Below are positions 25,351-36,300 of a stretch of DNA of 64,000 bases, in pieces. Numbering within the stretch: position 1 is the first letter of the stretch; each line of letters begins with the position of its first letter. A program made the translations under genes and the position numbers. The DNA comes from Pyxicephalus adspersus (taxonomy: Eukaryota > Chordata > Amphibia > Anura > Pyxicephalidae), in the NCBI RefSeq assembly GCF_032062135.1, contig NC_092859.1, positions 67,400,485 through 67,464,484 on the forward strand. Direction: 5' to 3'. Below the pieces are notes generated by a model. That model saw only the letters and a list, made by a program, of their open reading frames with translations, ran no database searches and was not told the DNA's origin.

Positions 25351-25429
25351 TGAGATGCAGGAAGCAGCTCTGCGTTGCCAAGGTGATGGAGGATGGGGGT
25401 GCACAGGAATGCTCTCTCTGCACACTTAC

Positions 25430-25499
25430 CTTCTGTTGCATAGCTGTGATCGCGCAGAAAACTATTGTTAATTTTGCGGGTATCAATGTCCTCCTCCAT
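25430..25499 (-). CDS. PPP2R2B: PPP2R2B first coding exon (Bbeta1 isoform), partial gene
   Basis: This exon encodes the N-terminus of the B55-beta regulatory subunit of protein phosphatase 2A. That subunit is a seven-bladed WD40 propeller that sets substrate choice and location of the holoenzyme, mainly in neurons. The 70 nt give 23 codons plus one base, beginning [12 protein letters not shown] and ending [10 protein letters not shown]. From memory this matches vertebrate Bbeta1 residue for residue. The paralogue PPP2R2C begins MGEDTDTRKINH, and PPP2R2A has a different N-terminus. The ATG (25497-25499) is the first in its frame after an in-frame TGA at 25536-25538. The exon ends with G at 25430, followed by GTAAGT at 25424-25429. 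That splits the next codon in phase 1, as expected for the Ala before the common DIISTVEF segment. No downstream exon was recognised in 1-25429, so intron 1 appears to exceed 25 kb. The open frame runs past the donor but is intronic there. Confidence 0.9.
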
Positions 25500-25643
25500 T
25501 GACAGCCTGTTGACTTTTCTGTATAGGTAAAGAAATCAAACAAGTATCCATGATCCCTAGAGCAAGCCTTTAGCAGAGGTGGCGAGCGAGCTGCCCCGAG
25601 CACTCCATGGCACTGCCAATGTAAAAGGACAGAGTGGAAAAAC

Positions 25644-25653
25644 TATAAAAAGG
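25644..25653 (+). promoter_or_regulatory. Canonical TATA box facing away from PPP2R2B
   Basis: TATAAAAAGG lies on the plus strand inside the CpG-rich block, with GC-rich DNA immediately after it. It matches the TATA consensus and would start transcription near 25675 on the plus strand, antisense to PPP2R2B. A 94-codon open frame starts at 25653 (to 25937), but no domain is recognisable and GC-rich DNA often gives such frames by chance. A bidirectional or antisense promoter is inference. Confidence 0.3.
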
Positions 25654-26133
25654 TGGAGGGGGAGCAAGCGATGGCTACCGGGAGGAAATCTGCAGAGCTT
25701 CTAGTACATGCTGATCCTCCTCCAGGCCCAACAGGTCGGCGGCGTCAGGTGTGCAGGGAGGGCGATCGCTGCGATGCTTCTCCGGGTGCTGGTAGGGCAG
25801 AGGAGGAGGGGGAGCCGATATTGCAGAGGTGTCTGCTAATGCTGCAGATCGTACACGGCTATTACCATCAGGAGAGTGTGTGTGCGCTGATCCTGGTGGG
25901 GGTGGTGCTGGAGGACTCTGCTGGAAGCTGGATTTAGTTGAGCCGCTGTGTTTGCAGTTTTTTTTAGCCCGAGATCTGCAGCTCTCCTGGATGTGTTCGG
26001 GTCACTTTCCAAAGCCGGCACCCAGCCTGGCTGTCCCGGGTGATCAGAGCGGCTATCCGCAGGATGATGGCACTGGGCTGAGATGTGCACCGTAGGCAGC
26101 GATCGGTGCTGATGGTGCCCCTGCCGCCTCTAG

Positions 26134-26145
26134 CTGTTGCTGCTG
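26134..26145 (-). repeat. Short CAG tract upstream of PPP2R2B (SCA12-like position)
   Basis: On the PPP2R2B sense strand this reads CAG CAG CAA CAG, flanked by CCAGG on the 5' side and CTAGAGG on the 3' side. It is about 635 bp upstream of the ATG, inside the CpG block. In humans a CAG repeat in the 5' region of this gene expands in spinocerebellar ataxia type 12. Four units with a CAA interruption is well below an expansion. Whether it is the orthologous site cannot be judged without an alignment. Confidence 0.5.
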
Positions 26146-26593
26146 CCTGGATACAGTAAGATGCTGCATTTGGTGCAGGCTCCTCCCCCACTGCCCGTCT
26201 CTGTGCAACTGCGTCAGCATAGCCTGTCCTCTCCCAGGATTGCTGCAGTGTGGGGGCTGACACATCCAGCAGCAACCTCTTCCACCCCCTCACCCAACCT
26301 GGCACACATAACTACTGATCCACCCAGGCCACAGAAAGGAGATCTCATGCTGAGACACAAGGCAGCTAACACAGCCATATTATAGCAGCACCTGATCTGT
26401 ATACATAATACACATTTGACTGGCAGTGCTGGGAACTGCTGTATCATGGCCACATCTATGGACCATGCTAGGAGACTGCAGGACTGGAAGCTGGACATCC
26501 TCAACCATCCATTGCAGATCTCATCAGGCCTGACAACTTTAGAAATCTCTTGCATGATGTGGAATACTTAATGAAGATGAAGTATAGGCAACA

Positions 26594-26952
26594 TTAAAGT
26601 GGAACTAAAACTGAACTTTTATAATTGCCTGATCAGTCAGGTCATTATTGCAGTGAAACAAAGACATGGAATGTCCCTTCTGCATCGTGTCGTCTTACTT
26701 CCCCCATTTCTCCAGGTTAGTCGTCAAACATGACCTGAGCATGCGCAGTGCCATCTTTGGTTGCCTAAGAAACCCGGCAAACCAAGCTTCCTTTGCGTGC
26801 GCAGAGTAAAAATTAATTTTTGCGCACCTGCGCAACATTTACATCATTCCAGCACAGCCAATAAAGATAGTAGAAGATCTTCTCTAGGAAGATGGCGGAG
26901 TTCTGTAATGGACTGAGGATAGGAGAGTTGGGTGGTTTTAGTTCCACTTTAA
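26594..26952. mobile_element. 359-bp MITE with TTAA ends and 14-bp inverted repeats
   Basis: The element opens TTAAAGTGGAACTAAAAC and closes with its exact inverse, GTTTTAGTTCCACTTTAA. Reading TTAA as the duplicated target leaves AGTGGAACTAAAAC as inverted ends. A TTAA target suits piggyBac-like elements, although other superfamilies cannot be excluded. Inside are GCATGCGCAGTG and GCGTGCGCAG words and an AAGATGGCGGAG stretch, shared with other GC-rich repeats here. It is inserted about 260 bp beyond the CpG block of PPP2R2B. Confidence 0.85.
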
Positions 26953-26954
26953 GA

Positions 26955-27060
26955 CAATGTTACATAGTTACAGAGTTAGTTAGATGGAAAAAAAACATAA
27001 GTCCATCAAGTTCAACTACTAGGGAAATAAACATATCCCAGATAAAAACCCTATATGTAA
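26955..27060 (+). repeat. Dispersed frog repeat fragment (TACATAGTTAC...CCATCAAGTTCAAC)
   Basis: The segment begins GTTACATAGTTACAGAGTTAG and contains AACATAAGTCCATCAAGTTC. This is a phrase I recognise as abundant in amphibian genomes. It abuts the MITE at 26594-26952. I cannot name the family with certainty. Confidence 0.55.
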
Positions 27061-27375
27061 TTCTTAGTGTCAGGTTTTACTGAGGACAGTGTCCCCAATG
27101 GGCACACACAAAGAGCACCGGTAAGTGGTGTCACAGGACTAAAAGAAAGGTGAAGCAAGATCCAACATCTTTTTTAGCTGTCTCCAGAAGAGGGAAAACT
27201 TCCAATGAGGTAAATTAAGTACCTTAAGTAGACATTTTTTAAAGATTTTCTGTCAATTCCTTTTGGCTCTATATGGTGGGAAGTGAGGAGAAATCTCTCC
27301 AATAAATCACATTTGGCAAATAAAATATACTCTGAACCAGACTCTCCTGTACTGCACACTATCAATACCCTAAGG

Positions 27376-27767
27376 CAGGGGTGTCAAACTCAAAATACAC
27401 AGTGGGCCAAAATTAAAAAGTGGCAGGCCAAACTTTAAATTGAAATAGCACCCTACTACAATTCCCTGAATCAAGAAAACAGTCCAATGCGGTGCTTAAT
27501 GTTATGAGTAGCTGGAACTCTCTCTTCACTGACATAGCACCGCTACTACAATTCACTGCGTCTATAAAACAGTCTAATGCGGGGCCATGCAAAGGTAGGG
27601 AGGCCACTGGTCTATAGACCCGAGTGATGCCGGGAATTGTAGTAGAGGCGCTATTTCAATGTGGAGGCAGGCCAGCTGCAATTCATATTTAGGATTCCTT
27701 TGGGGGCCAGATAAAAGGACATTGAGGGCCAGATTTGGCCCGCGGGACGGAGTTTGACACCCCCCTG
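27376..27767. mobile_element. Non-autonomous hAT transposon with internal inverted and tandem repeats
   Basis: The ends are CAGGGGTGTCAAACTC and GAGTTTGACACCCCCCTG, flanked by 8-bp duplications CCCTAAGG (27368-27375) and CCCCAAGG (27768-27775) with one mismatch. It belongs to the family of 2639-3089, in opposite orientation. Inside, the block ATAGCACC-CTACTACAATTC occurs twice about 89 bp apart (27445, 27534) and again inverted near 27632-27655, so the element can form a long hairpin. Confidence 0.9.
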
Positions 27768-28102
27768 CCCCAAGGGGTCTATTTACTAAAGGGAGTCACT
27801 CAGTGCTAATTATTACTCTGTAAGGGATAGGTCACTTTGCAAACGGTCACTAAGGACAGTATAACAAATCACATAAATAAAAACGATTTGTTGCAATGCA
27901 AAACACCAGAGACAAGGTTGTACCCAGGGTCAAGCTAAAAGGAGGAAACAGCCTCATTGACCCTCATAGCTGGCCCAAGAAAGAAGTTACAGCCTAATGT
28001 TTTAAAAATGTAATACAACCAATATTTCAGACCCTAGAAATCCTTTTCACTTTACAATTCTCTAAATGATAAACCTGAAAGAAAGAAATGAAACCTCATA
28101 TC

Positions 28103-28460
28103 AATGGTTCAGGCTGGAGTTGGTGATGTAAGGTTGGTCTATGTATATGATTATGTATATATTCTAAATATGAAAATGGGTTCACTGTCCTCAAATGGCC
28201 CCCACAGTCACCAGATCCCCATCCAATACAGTACCTTTGGGATAGTGGTGGCATGGAAGATTTGTATCATGGACGTGCAGCTGACTATCTGCAGCAACTG
28301 CATGATACCATGCTAAAATGGAACAAAATCCCAGAGGAATGTTTCCAGCACCTTGTTGACTTAAACTATTAAAGAATTATGACAGTTTGGAAGGCAAAAG
28401 TGAGTCCAAGTTGACACTTGCAAGGCATACCTTATAAAGTGGCCAGTGAGTGTTTACACA
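28103..28460 (+). pseudogene. Tc1/mariner transposase remnant, C-terminal
   Basis: A fragment near 28103-28150 reads MVQAGVGDV, like the glycine-rich stretch in the middle of Tc1 transposases. After a deletion, QSPDPHPIQYLWD at 28205-28243 matches the SPDLNPIE-LWD signature around the last acidic residue of the DDE triad, with Glu replaced by Gln. Then, after a frameshift, come IMDVQLT and a region corresponding to EECFQHLV. The tail TAAAGTGGCCAGTGAGTGT matches the usual 3' end of this family. Stops and shifts make it dead. Confidence 0.85.
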
Positions 28461-29929
28461 AATTTTTAATAATATATACAAACATACCACCGTTATATGC
28501 TTTTCTCTAAAGCCAAGTATTTTAAAAACTATGCTATTGTGATGGTTGATTTATGATTTTGTGCTGTAAGGTGTTACTAGCATATTATAGTGCCATTTGT
28601 TTTGAGTACCATACACAAGAATGGGGATACATGAATGGGTCCCTAGCAATACAAATGAAATTGCATATTCACATAATTATATCAACATATCAGGGTATAT
28701 TAAATGTTAAGCCCTCTGAATGCTGCTTAGTGGCTGTCAAAATAGCCTAAACGTTAAAACTGCAGAACTTATATGTACATGTTTGCAGCAGTTAAGATTA
28801 AATTGGAAATTGTGTGTTGTATAGTGTTGCTGGGATTGCATTGCATGTAAGGGGCTAGGGGACCTTGTCTTGATACCAGGGATATCCTTGTAACATCCCA
28901 CAGTATGACCTGCCAGTGTAAAAATGCACTAGGCTCACACATGTCCCATTTCCCTGCTGCCCTCACACTAAGTAGAGACTATGTATTACGTCCTTTAGTT
29001 TACTCTGACCCTATAGTGTAAAAACCCATCTCACAGAATATTTCTCACTATACTACCTTCTACCACTAAAAATGTTCCCTGGGGAAGAGAATATGGAGGG
29101 AAATGGTTCTTCTTACCCCCATGAGACCGATTAAACGGGTAATGGAATACCACGTGCACATGATGCTGGCTGTCTTGCATCTAGCTTCACCTGCACATGG
29201 TAGACCAGACACACACTGATCAGCATTAAACACATATGATTTCATCAGATTGCAAAATGGTTACCTAATGCGCCATATATTAAACAGAGGGATCATTAAA
29301 ATAAGTACTCACTCCCCTGTCTTACCCACTGTTTTATATCCAGCAACTGTAGCTGATCCCACAAAGACCTTGGTTGAACAAAACAGCAGTCACTTATGAA
29401 AATTAAATGCCTACGATCCAGCCATGATCTCTGCTGAGGGGTTGGACGAGCCAATCTGAACTCAGAACTTTTTTTTCAACACACTGCTAAGCCTTGGTCA
29501 TGTGCCTCAGTTGTGACATCCTGTTCAGAAAGGTACTGAATGCAGAAAAAGCTTACAGCTCTCATGTTTGTAGGCCATCATTTGTGCTGGGATTGAAATG
29601 CAGTCAATGGAAGTAAACACATGCAAGGGCATACACTGCATTCAGAGCATTTCAACTAAACATCTACGAGCAGAATTAAGTCACTTCCTTTTTCATGCTC
29701 TGTTGCCAAGAAAGTAACATTGGAAAGTCAAAATTTGGCAGTTGTCTAAATCTAAATTTAGAGACAATAACCAATCCACTGCAGTGGGGAGTGCTCAGCA
29801 CTTGATCCCTGCCCTGATCATGGATACTGCAGATAGCTGTTTAATACATCCATGCTTGAGGCTAGTTTGAAATACATTGTGACTGTACAGATTGTTTGAC
29901 AGCAAACATCCTATTTTATTTAGGTAGAG
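28461..29929. other. Non-coding DNA, no gene seen
   Basis: No transposon ends, RNA gene or exon recognised. On the PPP2R2B reading this is 5' flank or upstream intron. Confidence 0.5.
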
Positions 29930-30310
29930 CAGGGGTTGGCAAAGTTTTATGGCCCCTAGGCCATTTATGGGGTGGGTGGGAGCACACTAGACCGGGCCCG
30001 CCCCAATGGCTCCGCCCACCATCAGGGAACACCCCGTGAAGTGAAATCCCTCTCCTCCGTATACATTGAGGAGGAGAGGGATTTACTTTCAGGGAGCTTT
30101 TCCTATTTACCGCGGCGGCAGAAGTATCAACACCGGTAAATAGGGGAACAACTGCAAGGGGGTGGCACCGGAGCTCCGGTAGTTCCTAACGGCCTCCTGA
30201 GCCCTGGGTTGCGGGCTCACATTGGGCCGGATCGGCCAGGGGGCCTTGGGCCGGAACGAACTACCGGTTGGGCTGTATCTGGCCTAAAGGCCAGAGTTTA
30301 CCGACCCCTG
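29930..30310. mobile_element. Non-autonomous hAT transposon (CAGGGGTTGGCAAA family)
   Basis: The ends are CAGGGGTTGGCAAAGTTT and AGTTTACCGACCCCTG, with 8-bp flanks AGGTAGAG (29922-29929) and AGGTAGTG (30311-30318) differing by one base. The CpG-rich interior includes GAGGAGAGGGATTTACTTTC. The copy at 51557-51980 is the same family in the other orientation, and 63730-63782 is a truncated copy of its right end. Confidence 0.9.
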
Positions 30311-30318
30311 AGGTAGTG

Positions 30319-33300
30319 CATATTCAAGAACAATTTATCATTTCAATTTTTTTTTTTTATTCTGCATCTTTCCAAGGAAATTTAAAGGACAGCTTATTTC
30401 CCTAGTCCTTCAAGTATAACACACCTGATGTTAAAGTTAAGTTGGCCCCTGTTCCAGCAATCTTTATGTCATGCTCTGCCTGGAGTGGTTTCTCTAAAGC
30501 CTTTAACATTATATTTTCATCGTCTGGGATGAAGGTTTGTGGTCTTCTCAGGTGAAAATCCAGCATTAGTACAGGTGTTTCCCAATATTGTTTAGTGATC
30601 TGCTGGGGTCAACTTAACATTCAGAAGAGTGTATGTAGGCAATGACATCAGAGGGTACCATGTGGTGTGGACATTTCGGCAACTCTGAATTACCTCCCCA
30701 CCTCACTTAAAAACGGCACTGGTGGGGAACCAGGATGGGGATAACACTGCTTGAAAAGGTATTAAAAATTAGAGGGGAAGGAGGTGAAAAAGGCCTTGGT
30801 TACACTGCTTCCTCATAGCAGAGAACCCTACATGCGTCTTCTCCCGGTGGCAGCTCTAGCCCTATAGCGAATATTTGGGGGCAGTAGTAAGTGGTACTAG
30901 TAGCCACCCTAGTGGCCAGTGGTCACATTTTCAGATACTGGTTCCTTAAGAACCAGAACTGTGGCACAAGTGAGAGTGGGTGGTAAGGTGCCAGCCTTAA
31001 GAGGAACAAGAGGGAAGCTATTGTAATTAGAAGGGGTAGAAAGATTGTTAATTTATGCTTTAGATAAAGACTTAGCTAAGATGACAGCCCAAGCTCATAT
31101 CTTCAACCAATCACATTTGATACTTTACCTTTTCCTGCTTGTTATTGTGGAAAATCACTAATGAAACATATAAGTATTATATTGTAGTAATATCATGAAT
31201 GCCAATGCAGAGACCTGGAATGACTCTTATAATGACCTCTGTACTCATGATAGGCGTATGTTTGCTTTTAGTAGTAAGCAATGAAAATAGTTTTCAAGAA
31301 TCATCTACACTGTAAATTTATGCAAACCCAAGGATTTTAAGAGGATAAATGTTTTGTCACGTATTGCCACATTAACATGTCATCTTCAATGTAAGCTTGG
31401 TCTAAAATGTATCCTAATATACTTCTATAAAGGGATGCTTTGCAAAGAATATAAGACCTTTAAAAAACCTAACTATGCCTTTCGTGCTGCAATTCTGTAA
31501 TCTCTATAGAAAAGTTAAGGATGAGTATCAGACTTCGGTTATCAAAATAGATCAAAAGGCCCAGACAGTTAAGAACAGCAGAAACACAAAGCCATGCAAG
31601 AAACTTTAAAAAAATGCAGAATCATATTGTGACAAAATAACACTCTCTAAAATGGTTACTTTTCCAAAACAGAAAATGACAAATCTGAACATCAGACAAT
31701 GGAAAATAATGTGAAGCCATACAGAAAATGCAGTCATGTATCAAACGATAAATATTCACATGGTAATGCCCTATCGTGCATGTGACTGTCACACCTTGTT
31801 GCTGTCCCTTTGTCACAAATATCCTGGGCAAGTTATTTGCCTCCTTTATTTTTCTGTAGACATGTCATGCCAATTAAAAATCAATGTTCTTGTGTCACTC
31901 ATTCGTACTGAAAGAAAATTGTAATGAAAAAGATTGATCCTATTGATCAGTGGCCACATTGAAGATATCTTTGTAATACAGTGTGTGAGCTCAGTAGCCC
32001 CCCTCTCATTCACCTCTTATCTACCAAATTTCACAAGACACACACTCGCAGCATGACAGCAAATGCCAATCAGCCTGCAAGGCACAAACCGAAGAGTCCC
32101 CTTTATTGTCTTAAAGTATTGGTTGATGCAAAAAAAAAAAAAAAAAAGAAACATTATAAGGCTCCTTGTAATAGCAAAAACAAGCATTGTTGCCTATGTT
32201 TGCTTCCTGAACATAATTTACTGCTTTGTTCAAAACTTAAATTTGTCATTTGTCCATGGGTTCATTGCCAGTCTCATACATTAACAAAATATTTGTAAGT
32301 TAAGACAAATATTGCAACATTCACAGGTGAAGAACTTTCCTAATAACCTGAAGCAAGTTTGAGTGTTATATGCTAAAGAATCTTAAAAAAAAAAAAGACT
32401 CTAGGAAAACCTTGTAGTAATGGTATTCAGAGTGAACAATAATTCATAATCTGTCCCCAAGGTTCTCCACTCCAAAGACCACTAACACCTGTCCCCAATA
32501 AGCTCTATCCTGGTGACCAATGGCAAATAGTCATGTGGTCAGGCTCCAGACACCTCGAAAGAATACATCACAAGTGTATACTTGTTTTAGGAAGGTTTGT
32601 TGACTTTAACTCATATCAAAGCAGGGTAAACACAACAAAGAAACGGAGTACTAGTTAAACAGATAATAGCATCTCACAATTTGGGGAGCTCAGGAGGGGA
32701 CAGGGACAACTTTTTTTTATTTTTTTTTTTTTATTTGCATGTAGCCTTTTTATTTAATTTGCATGTAGCTTTCACTGCATATCCAGCCATACATGAGCCA
32801 TGAGTTTCATACTGTCTGTATAAAGAGGTAAAAAAAAAAGATTGTGTAAAGAAACGCTGGGTGACAGGTGATGGGAGTTGGGGACAGTAAAATGGGTCAA
32901 ACCGTGTTTTATTTTGTGCTGAAAAATACATAGATATCCCAGTGCTTAAAAATACCTACCCAACTCCACCAAAGTGATCATGCACTTTTAAGAAAGTCCA
33001 ATGCAGCTCTTCCAGGAATTAGGGTAGACCTGTGCCACAGTAGAAGCTGGCTATGACTTTAAACATGCTTTATTGCAGACTTAAAATGAACCTGTAGAAG
33101 AGGTCACACTTACACACCAGTTAGCAGGATCAATCAGATGCCTACTGCTTTGTCAAACCCACTGTATGGAACCACAGGTCCTCTACTCTGTACTCTGCTT
33201 GGTTATTTATCGCAGTAAATATCTATGAGCAACCAACAAAGCACATTTTCAGGGAATAGTACAACCAATTGGCTTGGTTGTTTTTTTTTTTTTAGTACAT

Positions 33301-36300
33301 GGCATGGGTCTCATGGTTACATACAACTGGTAACCATCCTACAATTTAATTATTTAGTTTAGGTAGTGTTAAATCTTGCCAAATGTTGGTTTAAAGCTAC
33401 AGCTGTATTTAATTCTTCCACACTAGAACCGAAGTGTGCCTAAAAGCTTCAAATAAAGATGCTCAAAACTTGTAAACACTAATCTGATAAGCATCAGATT
33501 TAGTAACATTACAAGCCGTTTACAAGATTTAACAGTGCCCAAACATTCAAAATCCTACAATTTCACAAACCAAAAAGTAGTTTATTGTCTGTGATCACAA
33601 AACCCAGTATATAAAACCACCTCGCTTAATTCATAATCAACAGACTGTAGAAATTGAAGGGAAGTAAAATTGAGAAGCTTGCTTTTTGTTCTACAAATAT
33701 CTGTAAATATGTTTTTATTTTAGCACTTTGGCAGAGTCACTCACCGTTGCAGCCAGAATGAGTTATTCCACAATTTGTTGCAATTAAAAAATAGTAATTA
33801 AAAAAATGTTTTAAATGATTAATATTATGGCAACAAAATGCTAATGCAGGTTTCCTTATTGCCCACTATAATCAGCTGCTGGAGTTCTTGTGAACCCATT
33901 CCAAGGAGGCAGATGCTCCTGCAGTATGCTATGTGCAAGGCCAGGAATGTGGACTGCATTTCCACAACACAAATTATTAGGCAGGTGCAACACAGACTGG
34001 CATTACAATTCACTCATCATGGGCAATAAAACACAACTCAATGGTGTTAGCATGCACTACAACATCACGAGTTGTCCAAAAAATAAATCTACAAGATATA
34101 TCTAGAGTTTAACATGTTTTGGTCATGATGGTCTTTTGAAATGTTCATGTTTCAAATTCATCCATGTTTGCTTTTTTGGATGCATTTTGTGCGACTATAA
34201 ATAATTTCTGCAATTTGCTAAAAGTTGAATAAATTGCTGTTTTTTTTTTTTAATTTGGAGTAAAAAAAAATGTAAATTTCCCCCTAATATTGGATCCCCA
34301 GGGTATTACTCTGACTTCTCACTCTGAAAAGATCTAGGACACTGCTGTCAGCTAAACCCATCGCCCCTCTACTTTGAGGAGAAATCTTAATTTCAATCCA
34401 CAGAAAGTTCACTGACTAGTTATTGGGCTTGATAAAGGGCTCATGTTGATGGACATTATTGTAAAAATGTTGTTTGCTCTTCGAACACATATGTTGGAAA
34501 GGCAGCATTTGTCACAGAAAGGCTGTGTTTTGAAAGGCTGTTGTGCTTATCCTGGAGAAATTCTCGTATGTTGCAAAGTTCTGAAATCAGTGAAGGGTCC
34601 ACTTTAATGGAGTTGGGGAGGAAGTTTGTTGCCCAATTCAGGAGAGCAGTCTAGGATGACAATATGGTTCATGTTTGGATACAGTGCAGAGTGGGAACAT
34701 GGTCAGCCTAGGGTAGTAACCCAGTAGACCTGGGGTAGACTGCAGTGTTTTGTAAAGGATCAAGGGTGGTCCCAACAGCTTCAATAGGAGCATTAAGTAA
34801 CTATTTTGTGAATGTTGGCAGCTGTGGTGGATTGCTGTGCCAGGTTGCATTTCCCACTCTAGAAGAACCACACCACATCCTCAAATGCATGCAAACATGT
34901 TTACTTGGCTGCGCTTTGCCACTAAAAGGTAGGTAGGTTCAAGGTACATAGGAGCAGTTTTACATGTGGGTGGGAGCCACCAACTGTGCAGTTTTTCCAC
35001 TGCAAATGTAAAAGGGCCTAATGTAACCAGGGTAACCAGATAAAAAAAACCCTTAAGATATATATCACTACATTTTTTTTTAGATACCTTCCTAACGGGG
35101 AATTATAGTTTAATAGATATTTTCTCTAACCATAAATAAAATATGACCTAAAACTGGGTGGGTTATATTTCATCCCAAGCCTGGTCACATGGCTGCTTAG
35201 ATTAGTCTGCATATAAAATGTGGAGACATTTGAAATGGGGAAAAAAAAAATTAAAGGAAGGAATTCAGATACAGAATACAAATCATTACATGAGTTATCT
35301 ACATATAATTTCCTTAAAAAATGAACACAAAAGGCTTTTTTCTGACAATCGAGAATTAGCACTTTATCATATACAAACTAGTATGCAACAAAGAATACTT
35401 TATTATTATCGCATACAAAAGGCCTGATTACTTTTTGCAGCTTTGCTTGAATTTACAATCCATTTTAAGATCAATATTCATTCTCTGCTGGGTATGGTGT
35501 GAACTTCAATGAACTACTGAGTAAAAGATATACTTTTGTGACAGTTTTATACCCAACCTAAGACATGGCATGCACAAGTGAATATTGTGATTGCATTAAT
35601 CAGCTATTTGCAGCATAGGACATGTCAGGTGACCTAATCAAGGCAAAACAATCCCCAGCTGCAAATTTCCATAATATGCAAGTTGAACAATGAGGAATTT
35701 TCTTGTTCCCTCAAGAGATAAACAGAACAAAATGGTTTCTGTCGCTTGTATTCTCCATTGCATACTTAATGTTGAGTGCATTCAAGAAACTGCCGGTTTG
35801 AAATTAGAATTGCATTTTAGCCGACCCAATGAATTGGAAAATACTGAAACCACATAATTGGTGAATTTTGAGAGAGATGGATAGGGGAGCAAATGGTTAC
35901 AAATGCAATTACTAGTAAAGTCCTAGTCTGAGACTAATTTATATCCCAAGGGAACTCTTTGTAAATTACACTGGTTATAAAACACCTCAAGGATTTTTTG
36001 GATACCACAACGTTTTAGCACATATTATCAATATGCTTTTGGCATTGAGGGAAAAAAAATGTGAGGTTTTATTAATCAGATTCTGGGCTTTAAAGAAAAC
36101 AAAAATAAACAGCTGAAATATTTGGTTAAATGAATTAGGATGTAATTAGGCACCACTAAAAAACACAGTGGATAACAAGTGACTTGAGAGACAAACCTTC
36201 CTTGAAAGAAACCTGAAGGCTGCAAACGCTCTCATTCTGTAAATGTTTGGTGCCCGGCTGTCATGCTTTCCCTCAGGCTGTAATATTTTACATTGCTGAC

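Larger units (their letters stand above)
25500..26330 (-). promoter_or_regulatory. PPP2R2B: CpG-rich 5' leader and putative promoter of PPP2R2B
   Basis: This is the one CpG-dense stretch in the window that is not explained by a transposon. I counted roughly 30 CpG over about 700 bp from 25570 to 26270, against near absence in neighbouring DNA. It abuts the start codon on the 5' side, as expected for a CpG-island promoter and leader. I cannot place the transcription start. Two readings fit. The leader may run unspliced into the coding exon. Alternatively, a splice acceptor with a pyrimidine-rich tract and CAG (AG at 25519-25520) joins a non-coding exon to 25518. In the unspliced form two short upstream ORFs precede the main ATG: 25570-25608, with a good ATGG context, and 25483-25551, which overlaps the main start out of frame. 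Splicing at 25519 would remove the ATG of the second. Confidence 0.7.

Noticed and set aside
25161..25429. Extension of the PPP2R2B frame beyond the splice donor
   Set aside because: The residues after ATE do not match B55 proteins, the GTAAGT donor is perfect, and the extension runs into the minisatellite.
25829..26555. Several overlapping open frames in the CpG block on both strands
   Set aside because: GC-rich DNA has few stops. The frames overlap each other on both strands and show no domain. The QQQQ in one is only the CAG tract read in frame.
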